The notes: generated by a model not told the origin, from the sequence alone. Positions 16,684 through 25,997 are shown, numbered from the stretch's first letter. The stretch is 64,000 nt of DNA from Paenibacillus sp. J31TS4 (GCF_018403265.1 NZ_BOSI01000001.1:1488001-1552000); one strand, 5' to 3'. Numbers and translations: made by a program.

Positions 16684-16734
16684 AGCTGGCTGCTGCGGAA
16701 AACTTGCCGGACCCAGCCGGACAACTATCGTCGA

Positions 16735-17226
16735 TTAAAGAATGCGGCGGGCCGTGTTGTAGTACTTGCTCCACCAGCCGGAGTTCAGATCCGAGATAGT
16801 CACACCCGGCTTGCCATAGGTGTGGATGAACTTGCCGTTTCCAATATAGATCCCGACATGGTGCATCGGGGAGTAGAAGAAGACGAGGTCGCCGGCCTTC
16901 AAATTCTTCTTGGCGACGAATTTGCCGTGCTTCGCCTGAGGCTTCACGGTACGCGGCAGCTGAACGCCGTTCTTTTTATAAACGTACTGTACGAAGGACG
17001 AGCAGTCGAAGGCGCTGGTAATGCCCGACTTGGCGCCCCATTTGTACGGAACTCCCATATAACGTTTGGCTGTATTGACAACGCTAGTCCCGGTTGCCTT
17101 GGCAGAAACGGTTGCTTGTGCCGCATGCGCGGGCTGCGCGGTAATGGCTGTGCTTCCTCCGAACAGGACCGCCGTGCTCAGCCCGATGCCGAGCAGCAGC
17201 TTCGAAAGGTTGGTTTTGGTTTGCAT
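16735..17226 (-). CDS. Secreted NlpC/P60 peptidoglycan endopeptidase (paralogue)
   Basis: 163 residues, colinear with the 15975-16457 protein along its whole length (shared FDCSSFVQYVY, LPRTVKPQA, GDLVFFYSPMHHVGIYIG, FIHTYG, PGVTISDL and NTARR). The signal peptide ends near AHA-AQA. It is more Lys-rich than its twin, so the mature enzyme is probably basic while the other is near neutral. The pair looks like a tandem duplication that kept its regulatory region. GAGGAGGAAGTTTTC precedes the ATG. Confidence 0.92.
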   Translation of the reverse strand: MQTKTNLSKLLLGIGLSTAVLFGGSTAITAQPAHAAQATVSAKATGTSVVNTAKRYMGVPYKWGAKSGITSAFDCSSFVQYVYKKNGVQLPRTVKPQAKHGKFVAKKNLKAGDLVFFYSPMHHVGIYIGNGKFIHTYGKPGVTISDLNSGWWSKYYNTARRIL

Positions 17227-17272
17227 GAAAACTTCCTCCTCGGTTTAGGGTATAGGCGAATGACCTGAACCG

Positions 17273-17383
17273 AGTATACCAGAGCGAAACCTGGAAGCAT
17301 TTGGCGCCAAATAGCCCAGCACAGGAAGGCCGGGACTTTGGGCCCGTTTCTGAGAATTCCATGAGAATCCAATGAGCCCTTTT
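17273..17383 (-). promoter_or_regulatory. Promoter with triple 11-bp direct repeat, NlpC/P60 gene 2
   Basis: TGAG at 17351, 17362 and 17373 on the plus strand (TGAGAATTCCA, TGAGAATCCAA, TGAGCCCTTTT). The -10 TATACT on the minus strand is at 17273-17278, again 73 bp away. A TTGACA on the plus strand starts 14 bp after the third TGAG in both copies (16619 and 17387) but has no -10 partner. Confidence 0.7.
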
Positions 17384-17581
17384 TTATTGACAGCGGACCA
17401 GCGTTTCCCTCGGGGTCCAGGATCGGGCTTGTCCACTGCTACAGGAGGGTTCTTACGGACCTGGCTTGTCCGCTGCGCAGGAGGTTCGGCACTATGGCGC
17501 CGAGTGGCGGGGATGTATGAGCATGATATGCCCGAAGAAGGCGGTGCGGGACGAGACCGACCGACCGTTCGGCCTCGCATA

Positions 17582-18415
17582 TCACCCCAGCTGAAGAAGA
17601 CCCCTGCTTCCGATTTGCGCGGCCGCCCACCCCCGCCTTGCCTGCATCCAAGAGCGCGGCGAGGGGCCCGAGCCCGGGCCGGCACCGGTCGACAGCCCGT
17701 ACAAATAGGTATAATCGGGGAACGAGACCTGATCCTTGAGATACGCCGATTGGCTGCTGTTCGGCCTGCGGTGCTTGTTCAGACTGTCGATGATCCCCTG
17801 CGCAGATTTGATTCCTACGCCATGACCGTAGTACAGATCGGCATCCAGCAGGATCCCATTCTCTCCCTGCCACCACGGGGTCGCCGGCGAGACGTCCGGA
17901 TTGACGAAATAGAGTATGTCGCCCGGGTAAGCTTCCTTCCGTTCCGGCAGCGTCGTCAGCCGGAGATCGCTGTCGTAATGCCAGTCGTAGAGCTCCAGAT
18001 CGGCAAAATGTCTGTTGAACGCCTCATCCCCCATCTGCGCGAGGGCGCCACGGTACAGGCAGATAACCATGGCCGTGGCGCATTCGAAGGCATACAAGTG
18101 TCCGTTCCGGAAAATATCCCGGATACCGTCCGCCGGCGTCACATCGCTTCTCAGCCGGAATGCTCCCTCGGGCGTTCTCTCCCAATAGGCCGGATTGCAC
18201 CGCGAGGTCCGAAAGGTGGCAAACGCCGCCCCGCTCGCGTTCAGGTCGCGCGCCGCCTGCTGAATGGCCGCACGCATCCCCAGCTCGAAGCGAAGCTCGC
18301 CTACCGAGCTGTACTGATACCGGACGGGGCTTTGGTCCTTCAGCCGGTACAAGCTCAGCTCCTCCTCCGGCAGCCCCGCCGGGTCGAACGGCTGCGAGCC
18401 GGAAATGACGATCAT
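17582..18415 (-). CDS. tgl: Protein-glutamine gamma-glutamyltransferase (spore-coat transglutaminase)
   Basis: 277 residues, with GGAGGATCGCTT before the ATG. It is recognisable as Tgl of spore formers by MIVISG at the start, GAAFATFRTS, YAFECATAMVI with the catalytic Cys near residue 110, LYDWHYDSDLRL, GDILYFVNPDVSP, WRGEN-like WWQGENGILL and YYGHGVGI. Tgl cross-links coat proteins by epsilon-(gamma-glutamyl)-lysine bonds during coat maturation. B. subtilis Tgl is about 245 residues. Here some 30 Gly/Ser/Arg-rich residues follow the QSAYL segment, which may be an extension or the result of a lost stop. Confidence 0.9.
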   Translation of the reverse strand: MIVISGSQPFDPAGLPEEELSLYRLKDQSPVRYQYSSVGELRFELGMRAAIQQAARDLNASGAAFATFRTSRCNPAYWERTPEGAFRLRSDVTPADGIRDIFRNGHLYAFECATAMVICLYRGALAQMGDEAFNRHFADLELYDWHYDSDLRLTTLPERKEAYPGDILYFVNPDVSPATPWWQGENGILLDADLYYGHGVGIKSAQGIIDSLNKHRRPNSSQSAYLKDQVSFPDYTYLYGLSTGAGPGSGPSPRSWMQARRGWAAAQIGSRGLLQLG

Positions 18416-18671
18416 AAGCGATCCTCCTCTCTCTTGGCAGGACGGCCGGCGGCCGTCCTCGACAGGCGGCGCCTGCCGCTCTTCGCATCCTATGCGGGAG
18501 AGGCTTGGCGATATGCGGGGGGCTTCCTACTTCTCTCTTCCCCTTCCCATGCGGCGACCTCGTTCCGGCCGAACCGCCTCTCTTAGCAAACCAAGCGACT
18601 GCGCAAAAAGCCGGCCTGACGCCTGCCAGGAGCGTTCAGGCTGACTTTTTGCCTGTTTTTTTTGCATTTCG
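18416..18671. other. Divergent intergenic region with a bulged hairpin and T-tract
   Basis: Between divergent tgl and the sigma-factor gene. CAAAAAG-CCGG-CCTGACGC pairs imperfectly with GCGTTCAGG-CTGA-CTTTTTG (18604-18651), and eight Ts follow (18656-18663). It could be a terminator for plus-strand transcripts arriving from upstream, or a T-tract aiding the ECF promoter directly downstream. Confidence 0.4.
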
Positions 18672-18699
18672 GGAACCTTTTGCCTGCTGTTTAGTCTAT
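18672..18699 (+). promoter_or_regulatory. ECF-type promoter, probably autoregulated
   Basis: GGAACC (18672-18677), a 16-bp spacer, then GTCTAT (18694-18699). GAAC-type -35 and GTC-type -10 elements spaced by 16 bp are characteristic of ECF sigma factors, and the start codon is only 20 bp downstream. Confidence 0.65.
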
Positions 18700-18718
18700 T
18701 TACCAAAGAGGTGAACCC

Positions 18719-19258
18719 ATGAATGAAGAGTATCTCCGGTATATCGGACAGCCGGATGCGGCCGTCATTGAGGACTTGACCCTCACCTACTGGAACGATG
18801 TCTGGAACTATGCCTATTTGATTACCAAAGACTACAGCCTCTCCAGCGACATTGCTCAGGACGTGTTCGTGAAGGCGTTCCAATCGCTTCACACGTTCCG
18901 GGGAGAAGCTTCCGTGAAAACCTGGCTGCTCCGAATTGCCCGGAATACGGCCTACACGGAACAGCGCTCCGCCTTCTTCCGGCGGGTTATCCTGTCGCCT
19001 TCGGTGCGGTTCGGCGGCAGCGCACCGTCCGCGGAAGCCGAGTACATGGAGCAGGAATTGGCGAGCGAGGTCTGGAAATACGCGATGGCCCTGCCCCGCC
19101 ATTACCGAGAAGTGCTAATTCTGGACGCCCGGCACGAGCTGTCGATCGGGGAAATCGCGTCCCTGCTAAACGTATCGGAAGGAACCGTCAAGTCGAGGCT
19201 GCACCGCGCCCGCCGCGGCCTGGCGGAAAAGCTTGCAAAGGAGGGGTTGTTATGTTAG
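18719..19258 (+). CDS. ECF-family RNA polymerase sigma factor
   Basis: 179 residues with only regions 2 and 4. Region 2: WNDVWNYAYLITKDYSLSSDIAQDVFVKAF and TFRGEASVKTWLLRIARN. Region 4: LPRHYREVLILDARHELSIGEIASLLNVSEGTVKSRLHRAR. It directs transcription of an extracytoplasmic-stress regulon. Its 3' end overlaps the next gene by 7 bp, the usual sigma/anti-sigma arrangement. AAAGAGGTG precedes the ATG. Confidence 0.92.
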   Translation: MNEEYLRYIGQPDAAVIEDLTLTYWNDVWNYAYLITKDYSLSSDIAQDVFVKAFQSLHTFRGEASVKTWLLRIARNTAYTEQRSAFFRRVILSPSVRFGGSAPSAEAEYMEQELASEVWKYAMALPRHYREVLILDARHELSIGEIASLLNVSEGTVKSRLHRARRGLAEKLAKEGLLC

Positions 19259-19971
19259 ACAAACGTCCGGGCTGGTACGACGAGCTGAAGCGGGACCCCG
19301 TGGCGGCGCCTCCCCGCCCGACTCCGGCCATGCTCAAAAGCATCGAAGAGCGGGTACACGGACGCAGGGATACCGCCAAGCGGACCAGCCTTCTCTGGGC
19401 GTCCTTCAGCTGCTGCCTGCTTATCTTCGTGGTGGGAGGACTGCTGTGGAGAGGAGGAAGCGGCGGTCTTCCCGCCCCGCCTGCGGTCGCGACCGTCTCA
19501 CCAGGAGAGCCCCCGGGGGGTTGGTTCAAGCCAGCGGATCCCAAGTGGCTTATGCCTCGCGACGTCTTTGAACGCTACAACTCCTTCAGACAGACCGAGG
19601 ACGATGAGGATCTGCGGGATTTGTCCCCGCTGGAGGTCTTCCTCATTTACGTTCAAGCGTCGATGGATGGGGACCGGGAAACGATTTACGCTCTGCTAAG
19701 CAAGGATGACGGCCAAGAAATTCCAGCCCGCGACGAGTTTCTTGCGAGTTCGGCCGCTCAACCGGAGGAGCTGCAGCGGACGCGGGAATTCTGGAACAAC
19801 CTGAAACGGGAACATCAACTGACTGAGCAGATCGACGACAGCGAGGCAGTCATCGTGATGAAGCCGCCCACGCCCGCCGGAGCGCAGCCGGATCCACAGG
19901 AAACGAAGTTCTTCCGCTTACACAAAAGCAAGCAGGGCATCTGGAAGGCCGGCTGGTTGGCGATGCAGTAG
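19252..19971 (+). CDS. Single-pass membrane protein, probable anti-sigma factor
   Basis: 239 residues: cytoplasmic N-terminus of about 45, one membrane helix (LLWASFSCCLLIFVVGGLLW), then about 170 extracytoplasmic residues. It lacks the His-x3-Cys-x2-Cys zinc motif of classical ZAS anti-sigma domains, so the assignment rests on the overlap with the sigma gene and the topology. The outer domain (SPLEVFLIYVQASMDGDRETIYALLSKDD) resembles NTF2-like sensing domains only loosely. Start codon ATG follows AAGGAGGGGTTGTT. Confidence 0.65.
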   Translation: MLDKRPGWYDELKRDPVAAPPRPTPAMLKSIEERVHGRRDTAKRTSLLWASFSCCLLIFVVGGLLWRGGSGGLPAPPAVATVSPGEPPGGWFKPADPKWLMPRDVFERYNSFRQTEDDEDLRDLSPLEVFLIYVQASMDGDRETIYALLSKDDGQEIPARDEFLASSAAQPEELQRTREFWNNLKREHQLTEQIDDSEAVIVMKPPTPAGAQPDPQETKFFRLHKSKQGIWKAGWLAMQ

Positions 19972-20109
19972 ACGGTCAGCTAAACTTGCCGAGCAAGGAC
20001 TGGCATCATAAAGAAGGGGGATGGCTTCCTTCCTCAGGTTTCGATTTGGGAATAAGGTGGTAAGACCCAGACCATACTAGGTCCAAACTTCACGGCTGGG
20101 GAAGCGTTC

Positions 20110-20335
20110 ATGTGGACTTCATTATTGGCATGCTTGGGCACGGGTCTTCTTCGCTTGAGCGGGAGAAATTCGATTGCCCAGATGACCTTTTCCCAGTTAG
20201 CGGTAGAACTCGCATAATGAGCTTATGAAGCATGCCAAGCCGGTTACGATAGGGGATCTGGAAAAGCTGCTAAAAGCGAATTTTCCGCAGATCGTCATGC
20301 CGGACTCAGGCGGCCAGGAAACGATTTTTCAAGAG
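20110..20335 (+). pseudogene. Remnant of a DUF421 (YetF/YcaP-like) membrane protein gene
   Basis: A frame opening at 20110 encodes RLSGRNSIAQMTFSQLAVE before a stop at 20215, which resembles the N-terminal RxxGRKSIxQMTxxQ signature of DUF421 proteins. A second frame from 20225 begins HAKPVTIGDLEKLLKAN, like the C-terminal (K/R)PxTxxDLxxLL end of the same family. The ~180 residues expected between are missing, so the gene has suffered an internal deletion. Resemblance is from memory of the family, not an alignment. Confidence 0.45.
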
Positions 20336-20389
20336 GAAAAAGCGGATAAGAAATGCCCCGCCTACTCTACTAACAACTTCATAAGGAAT

Positions 20390-20428
20390 GAAAAAAGAAT
20401 GGACCCAGCCGGTCCATTCTTTTTCTTT
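20390..20428. terminator. Bidirectional terminator
   Basis: AAAAAGAATGGACC (20392-20405) / GGTCCATTCTTTTT (20411-20424), with T-runs on both strands. It ends the minus-strand ABC gene and the plus-strand sigma/remnant transcript. Confidence 0.9.
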
Positions 20429-20478
20429 GGCTTACGGAGAAGCCTCACGTTTATTCGAGGTTTTGGACAGACCGCTCG

Positions 20479-22311
20479 TTATTCGCCCAACTGAAACTGC
20501 TTGCGGGCCCACTCGGTGTAGGACGAATGCTCGTACAGCAGTTCCTCGTGCGTGCCGCTGCCGGTAATCCGGCCGTTCTCGAGCACGAGAATCTGGTCGG
20601 CCTGCACGACGGTGGACAGCCGATGCGCAATGACGACCGTCGTCCTCTCCTGCATCAAATGCTGGAGTGCCTTCTGCACCTCATGCTCGGAATCGCTGTC
20701 GAGGCTTGCCGTCGCTTCGTCCAGCAGCAGCAGGTCGGGATTGCGAAGGAGTGCCCGGGCGATCGCAATTCGCTGGCGCTGGCCGCCGGACAGCTGGATG
20801 CCGCGCTCTCCGACCTCCATCTCGTACCGGCGGGGGAGCGCTTCGATGAACGTCTGCGCATAAGCGAGCCGTGCCGCTTCGGTAAGCTCGGCGTCCGTCA
20901 CCTCGTCGTCCCGGCCGTAGACGAGATTGTCCCGGATCGTACCGGACATGAGCGAGCTTTCCTGGGAGACATAGCCGAACTTCTTCCTCCACGACGAAAG
21001 CGAATAGCGGCTTACCGGCTCTTCGCCGAAGGAGATAGTCCCGCTGTCCGGCGTGTAGAAGCGCTCGAGCAGGGAAAAGATCGTCGTCTTCCCGCTGCCG
21101 CTCGGGCCAACGAGGGCGGTCACCCGGTTCGCCGGAATGGTGAAGCTCACCCCGCGAAGCACCGGCTCGCCCTGCTGGTAAGCGAACGCGACATCCCGAA
21201 AGACGATATCCCGCTGTCCGACGGGCACGGCCAGCCCGTCCGCACCGCTCTCGGGCTCGTGCTCCAGCAGAAGACGGAGCCGCTCGGTGGCGCCCATCAC
21301 CTTTTGCAGCTGGGAGTAAAAGGTCGCAAACTGGCTGAACGGGAGCATGATCTGAAACAGCAGCAGAATGAACGAAACGAGCTCTCCGGCGCTCAGCGCC
21401 CCGGATGCGACGCGGACACCTCCGTACCCGATGATGACGACGAGCAGAGCAATCATGACCGTCGACATGAGCGGGAAAAGCACCGCGTTCACCTTGGCCT
21501 CCTTCATGCCGAACCGGTAGAGGCTGTCCATTCTTTCGAACCCGCCTTCCTGCTCGCGGCGTTCGGCGTTCGAAGCCTTGACGAGCCGGATTTCGCCGAT
21601 GACCTGTGAAAGCAAAGTGGCCAGATTAGCCAGCTGGCGCTGCGTACCCAGCGAGATTTTGTACATTTTGCCACCGATCGGCATCATGATGCCGAAGCCC
21701 ACCGCAATGGCGAGCAGGATGATGAGCGTCATCTGCCAGTCCAGGTAAAAGAGAATCGCAACCGCACCGACGACTGTCAGCAGGTTGGTACAGAAGGCAA
21801 TCAAGTGATCGGTAATGAGCGATTTGATCTCGTTCGTATCGTTCGTGATCCGGCTCATCGTATCCGTCGACCGATTCTGGTCAAAGAAGGAAACCGGCAG
21901 CGTCAGCACCTTGTTCCACAGCCGCTTGCGCAGCTTGTTCACGGTTTTGGTGCCGGTGTAAGCGAGCATGTAGTAGGAGACGCCGCTCGCGACGGCCTGC
22001 AGAATGAACACGGCCGCCAAGAGGGCGATGGTCTTTCCCTGCAGCGTCTCCGCCTTGAAGCTGTCGATCAAGCCGCCGGTCATCAGTGGAACGACCAGAC
22101 CCGTGAGCGACGCGATCACGCTTAAGAGCGCTGCTGCGCCCAGCACCAGCTTGGGGATGCCCGTTGTCCGAAGCAGCTTGAGAAAATACCGCACCGTCGT
22201 CCGTTCCAGGCTTCCCTTCGCAGGGTCCCGCTCTTGCCCGTGCTGCTGCTTTTGCTCTTGCCTATGTCCTTGCGCATGCGCTTGACCTTGCTTTTGTTCT
22301 TGGTTCTCCAT
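20479..22311 (-). CDS. ABC multidrug exporter, fused permease and ATPase (BmrA type)
   Basis: 610 residues from the ATG at 22311 (ACAAGGAGGCAAGGA upstream). Six membrane helices occupy about residues 50-340, followed by an ABC ATPase: Walker A GPSGSGKTT, Q-loop YVSQESSLMSGTIRDNL, signature QLSGGQRQRIAIARAL, Walker B DLLLLDEATASLD and His in VIAHRLSTV. It works as a homodimer exporting hydrophobic drugs or lipids, like BmrA of B. subtilis. The first ~30 residues are an odd Gln/Glu/His/Lys-rich stretch (QEQKQGQAHAQGHRQEQ) that is not part of the fold. Confidence 0.9.
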   Translation of the reverse strand: MENQEQKQGQAHAQGHRQEQKQQHGQERDPAKGSLERTTVRYFLKLLRTTGIPKLVLGAAALLSVIASLTGLVVPLMTGGLIDSFKAETLQGKTIALLAAVFILQAVASGVSYYMLAYTGTKTVNKLRKRLWNKVLTLPVSFFDQNRSTDTMSRITNDTNEIKSLITDHLIAFCTNLLTVVGAVAILFYLDWQMTLIILLAIAVGFGIMMPIGGKMYKISLGTQRQLANLATLLSQVIGEIRLVKASNAERREQEGGFERMDSLYRFGMKEAKVNAVLFPLMSTVMIALLVVIIGYGGVRVASGALSAGELVSFILLLFQIMLPFSQFATFYSQLQKVMGATERLRLLLEHEPESGADGLAVPVGQRDIVFRDVAFAYQQGEPVLRGVSFTIPANRVTALVGPSGSGKTTIFSLLERFYTPDSGTISFGEEPVSRYSLSSWRKKFGYVSQESSLMSGTIRDNLVYGRDDEVTDAELTEAARLAYAQTFIEALPRRYEMEVGERGIQLSGGQRQRIAIARALLRNPDLLLLDEATASLDSDSEHEVQKALQHLMQERTTVVIAHRLSTVVQADQILVLENGRITGSGTHEELLYEHSSYTEWARKQFQLGE

Positions 22312-22509
22312 TCCTTGCCTCCTTGTGAGGGAACGTGCAATGCCGGCGGGCGATGCTACCAGGCAATCTAAGAAACGCCCACTTGGTTTGCCGGATGGCG
22401 ATGCGCCGCCCACACTGTCTAACCACCACATGGTTAAGTTTGGAAGAACGCTAGGCGTTTGTCAACGTTTCGGACCGCACGCTTCTCCGCTATGCGACCC
22501 GACAAACGG
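22312..22509. other. Intergenic spacer without a recognisable gene
   Basis: About 200 bp between the ABC exporter start and the deo operon terminator. It should carry the exporter promoter, but no clear hexamer pair, repeat or coding frame is seen. Confidence 0.4.
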
Positions 22510-22538
22510 CAAAAACGCGGCCGTTGACACGGCCGCGT
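22510..22538 (-). terminator. Terminator of the deo operon
   Basis: ACGCGGCCGT (22515-22524) / ACGGCCGCGT (22529-22538), with TTTT following on the minus strand. Confidence 0.88.
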
Positions 22539-22624
22539 CCAATATTAAAACAGCCGGGCAGGGCGGCAGGAGCCGTACCGCCCGGCTGGGTCTTGCGAGC
22601 GCGGCACAGCAAGCGGACCGCGGA

Positions 22625-23926
22625 CTACTCGGTTACGATGTCGTGCACCAGCACGGGAGCTTCCGCCCGGTCGGCGATGCGGATGTTCGCATAGATCTTC
22701 TCCATGACGTCGTCCACCTGCTCCCGATTCGTATGGATGGTGACCAGAGACTCGCCGGCTTTGACGGTGTCCCCGATCTTCTTGTTCAGCATGAGGCCGA
22801 CCGCGAGGTCGATCTGGGAGTCCTTCGTCGCCCGTCCGGCGCCGAGCCACATGGCCGCGGTGCCGATCTCGTCGGCTACAATCTCGGCGACGACGCCGTC
22901 TTCCTTGGCCGGCACTTCGATCTGGAACTTGGCCTGCGGCAGCTTCTCGGGCTGATCGACGACCGACGGGTCTCCTCCCTGATCCGCGAGGAATTCCTTG
23001 AACTTCTCAAGCGCCTTGCCATTGCGGATCACTTCCTTCAGCTTGGCCTCCGCTTCCTCGAGCGAGGAGGCTTTGTTCGCGAGGAACACCATCTGCCGGC
23101 CGAGGGCGAGGCAGAGTTCCTCGAGATCCTTGGGCCCATGGCCGCGCAGCGTGTCGATCGCTTCCTTCACCTCGAGCGCGTTGCCGATCGCGAAGCCGAG
23201 CGGCTGGCTCATATCGGAGATGACCGCCATCGTTTTGCGGCCGACGTTGTTGCCGATACGCACCATCGCCTGGGCCAGCTCTCTCGCATCCTCCGGCGTC
23301 TTCATGAAAGCGCCGGCGCCCGTCTTGACGTCCAGCACAATCGCGTCGGAGCCCGCCGCGATCTTCTTGCTCATGATGGAGCTGGCGATGAGCGGAATCG
23401 AGTTGACGGTTGCGGTGACGTCGCGCAGCCCGTACAGCTTCTTGTCCGCCGGCGTCAGGTTGCCCGTCTGGCCGATGACTGCGATTTTGTGACGATTCAC
23501 CAGATCGACGAACTGCTCCTTGCTGATCTCGACATGGAAGCCAGGGATCGCCTCAAGCTTGTCGATCGTGCCGCCCGTATGGCCGAGTCCGCGTCCCGAC
23601 ATCTTGGCGACCGGAATATCCAACGCGGCTACGAGCGGCGCCAGCACGAGCGTCGTCGTATCGCCGACACCGCCGGTGGAGTGTTTGTCTACCTTAACGC
23701 CCTCGATGGCAGACAGGTCGATCGTCTCTCCCGAGTTCACCATCGCCATCGTCAAATCAGCCCGCTCCCGCTCCGTCATATCTCGGAAGAAAATCGCCAT
23801 CGCCAAGGCGCTCATCTGGTAATCCGGAATATCGTCCTTCGTGTAGCCTTCTATGATAAAGTTGATCTCTTCGGTTGTCAGTTCTCCGCCGTCGCGCTTC
23901 TTCTCAATCAGATCCACCATTCTCAT
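22625..23926 (-). CDS. pdp: Pyrimidine-nucleoside phosphorylase
   Basis: 433 residues starting [10 protein letters not shown], as in B. subtilis Pdp. The ATG at 23926 follows AAGGAG, and a TTG at 23932 is the alternative. Conserved stretches include [56 protein letters not shown] and the C-terminal [10 protein letters not shown] domain. It phosphorolyses uridine, thymidine and deoxyuridine to (deoxy)ribose-1-phosphate. Last gene of the six-gene deo operon, where its product feeds Drm and DeoC. Confidence 0.95.
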   Translation of the reverse strand: MRMVDLIEKKRDGGELTTEEINFIIEGYTKDDIPDYQMSALAMAIFFRDMTERERADLTMAMVNSGETIDLSAIEGVKVDKHSTGGVGDTTTLVLAPLVAALDIPVAKMSGRGLGHTGGTIDKLEAIPGFHVEISKEQFVDLVNRHKIAVIGQTGNLTPADKKLYGLRDVTATVNSIPLIASSIMSKKIAAGSDAIVLDVKTGAGAFMKTPEDARELAQAMVRIGNNVGRKTMAVISDMSQPLGFAIGNALEVKEAIDTLRGHGPKDLEELCLALGRQMVFLANKASSLEEAEAKLKEVIRNGKALEKFKEFLADQGGDPSVVDQPEKLPQAKFQIEVPAKEDGVVAEIVADEIGTAAMWLGAGRATKDSQIDLAVGLMLNKKIGDTVKAGESLVTIHTNREQVDDVMEKIYANIRIADRAEAPVLVHDIVTE

Positions 23927-23988
23927 CGTCAAGCATCTCCTTACTCATCTATTCAGGAGCCGAAAGGCCAGGCCCGGCTCTCTCATCG

Positions 23989-24696
23989 TTACAGGGATAT
24001 CGCCGTCTCCAGCGCCACTTCCATCATATCGGAGAACGTAGTCTGCCGTTCCTCCGCCGTCGTCTCCTCGCCGGTCAGCAGATGATCGCTGACGGTCAGA
24101 ATCGTCAGGGCGTTCACGCCGAACTTGGCGGCGAGCGTATACAGCGCCGTCGTCTCCATCTCGACACCGAGCACACCGTAATCCATCAGCTTCTGCACGA
24201 CCGATTTGTCGTCGCGGTAGAAAATATCCGAGCTGAAGACGTTGCCGACATGCAGGCGCAGACCCTTGTCCGTCCCCCGCTCATAGGCCGCCTTCAGAAG
24301 CGGGAAGCTGGCGATCGGCGAGAAATCGTAGCCGCCGAACGTGTGGCGATTCATGCTCGAATCGGTACAGGACGCCTGGGCGAGAATGACATCGCGAACC
24401 CGGATATGCTGCTGCATGGCGCCGCAGGTGCCTACGCGAAACAGATTCTTGACTCCGTATTCGGAGATCAGCTCGTTCACGTAGATGCCGATGGACGGAA
24501 TGCCCATGCCCGAGCCTTGTACCGATACCCGCTTGCCCTTGTAGGTGCCAGTGAAGCCGAGCATGCCCCGGACCTGGTTGTAGCAGACGACGTCCTCGAG
24601 ATACGTTTCCGCAATATACTTTGCCCGCAGCGGATCCCCCGGCATCAGAATCGTCTCGGCGATGTCGCCCTGTTTGGCTCCAATATGTGTGCTCAT
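23989..24696 (-). CDS. deoD: Purine-nucleoside phosphorylase, DeoD type
   Basis: 235 residues. Hexameric-PNP features: [20 protein letters not shown] at the start, [14 protein letters not shown] (phosphate site), [21 protein letters not shown] (substrate Glu/Met) and [11 protein letters not shown] with the catalytic Asp. It releases purine bases and (deoxy)ribose-1-phosphate. AGGTAATACG precedes the ATG. It lies 33 bp after drm and 62 bp before pdp. Confidence 0.95.
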   Translation of the reverse strand: MSTHIGAKQGDIAETILMPGDPLRAKYIAETYLEDVVCYNQVRGMLGFTGTYKGKRVSVQGSGMGIPSIGIYVNELISEYGVKNLFRVGTCGAMQQHIRVRDVILAQASCTDSSMNRHTFGGYDFSPIASFPLLKAAYERGTDKGLRLHVGNVFSSDIFYRDDKSVVQKLMDYGVLGVEMETTALYTLAAKFGVNALTILTVSDHLLTGEETTAEERQTTFSDMMEVALETAISL

Positions 24697-24729
24697 CGTA
24701 TTACCTCCCGGTTCTTGTTCGCTCGCTGG

Positions 24730-25911
24730 TTACTTCAGTTCCGCCAAAAAGCTGGTGCCGTGCTCCGGCATCTTCACGCCAAAATTGTCCGCCACGGTCG
24801 CCCCGATATCCGCGAACGTCCGGCGCAAAGGCAGCTCCCGGCCGCCGCCATGGAACCGCGGCGAATAAACGAGCAGCGGTACGTATTCGCGGGTGTGGTC
24901 GGTTCCCCGGTATGTCGGGTCGTTGCCGTGATCCGCAGTGACGATCAGCAGATCGTCCTCTGTCATCCGCTCGAACACCTCCGGCAGACGGGCATCGTAG
25001 TCCTCGAGCGCCTGCCCGTACCCTTGCGGATCGCGGCGATGGCCGTACAACGCGTCGAAATCGACGAGGTTCAAGAAGCTGAGCCCGTTGAATGGTTCGT
25101 CCAGCACATTGACCAGTTTGTCCATTCCGTCCATATTCGATTGGGTCCGAATGGCCCGGGTCACCCCTTCGCCGTCATAGATATCGGAAATCTTGCCGAG
25201 CGCGATGACATCGAAGCCCGCGTCCTTGAGCGCATTCATCGTCGTCGGACCGAACGGCTTGAGCGCATAATCGTGCCGGTTCGCCGTCCGGGTGAAGTTC
25301 CCCGGCTCCCCGACGAACGGACGTGCGATGATGCGTCCGAGCATATAGGGGTCCTCCAGCGTAATCTCTCGGCAAAACTCGCAGATCCGGTAAAGCTCGT
25401 CCAGCGGCACGACGTCCTCATGCGCGGCGATCTGCAGCACGGAATCCGCCGAGGTGTAGACGATGAGAGCGCCCGTTTTCATATGCTCCTCGCCGAGCTC
25501 CTTGATGATCTCGGTGCCGCTCGCCGGTTTGTTGCCGATCACCCGCCGTCCCGTTTTCTCTTCGATGCGGGCAATAAGCTCCTGCGGGAAGCCGTCCGGG
25601 AACACCCGGAACGGCGTATCGATATAGAGCCCCATGATCTCCCAGTGGCCGGTCATCGTGTCTTTGCCTCGAGACGCCTCCTGCATCTTGGTGTAATAGG
25701 CGAGCGGACGCTCCGCCTTGGCGACGCCCTCGATCTCGCGGATATTGGACAGGCCGAGCTTACTCATATTCGGCATGCGGAGTCCGCCACGCTCACGGGC
25801 GATATGCCCTAGCGTATCTACATCGTAATCGTCGAACTGGGCGGCGTCGGGCGCTTCCCCAATGCCGACCGAGTCCAGAACGACCAGGTGAATTCGATTA
25901 AACTGTGCCAT
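24730..25911 (-). CDS. drm: Phosphopentomutase
   Basis: 393 residues of the alkaline-phosphatase superfamily: [13 protein letters not shown] (metal ligand), the Thr nucleophile region [41 protein letters not shown] with Asp/His ligands. It interconverts (deoxy)ribose-1- and 5-phosphate, linking the two phosphorylases of the operon to DeoC. Called drm in Bacillus and deoB in enterics. Confidence 0.95.
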   Translation of the reverse strand: MAQFNRIHLVVLDSVGIGEAPDAAQFDDYDVDTLGHIARERGGLRMPNMSKLGLSNIREIEGVAKAERPLAYYTKMQEASRGKDTMTGHWEIMGLYIDTPFRVFPDGFPQELIARIEEKTGRRVIGNKPASGTEIIKELGEEHMKTGALIVYTSADSVLQIAAHEDVVPLDELYRICEFCREITLEDPYMLGRIIARPFVGEPGNFTRTANRHDYALKPFGPTTMNALKDAGFDVIALGKISDIYDGEGVTRAIRTQSNMDGMDKLVNVLDEPFNGLSFLNLVDFDALYGHRRDPQGYGQALEDYDARLPEVFERMTEDDLLIVTADHGNDPTYRGTDHTREYVPLLVYSPRFHGGGRELPLRRTFADIGATVADNFGVKMPEHGTSFLAELK

Positions 25912-25997
25912 GCTCCAGCCACTCCTCTACCTTTATCTTCGGAAAGCCGTCAGGTTCTTGCTTTGGAACGGGCTTGCTCCTACCGATTCGCGTCGTC

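Noticed and set aside
16619-17392. Plus-strand TTGACA motifs after each TGAG repeat set
   Set aside because: Both are exactly placed but lack any -10 at 16-18 bp and have no plus-strand gene downstream, so I do not call promoters from them.
22325-24085. Long plus-strand open frames opposite pdp, deoD and drm
   Set aside because: All overlap well-supported enzymes on the other strand and show typical GC-skew artefact composition.
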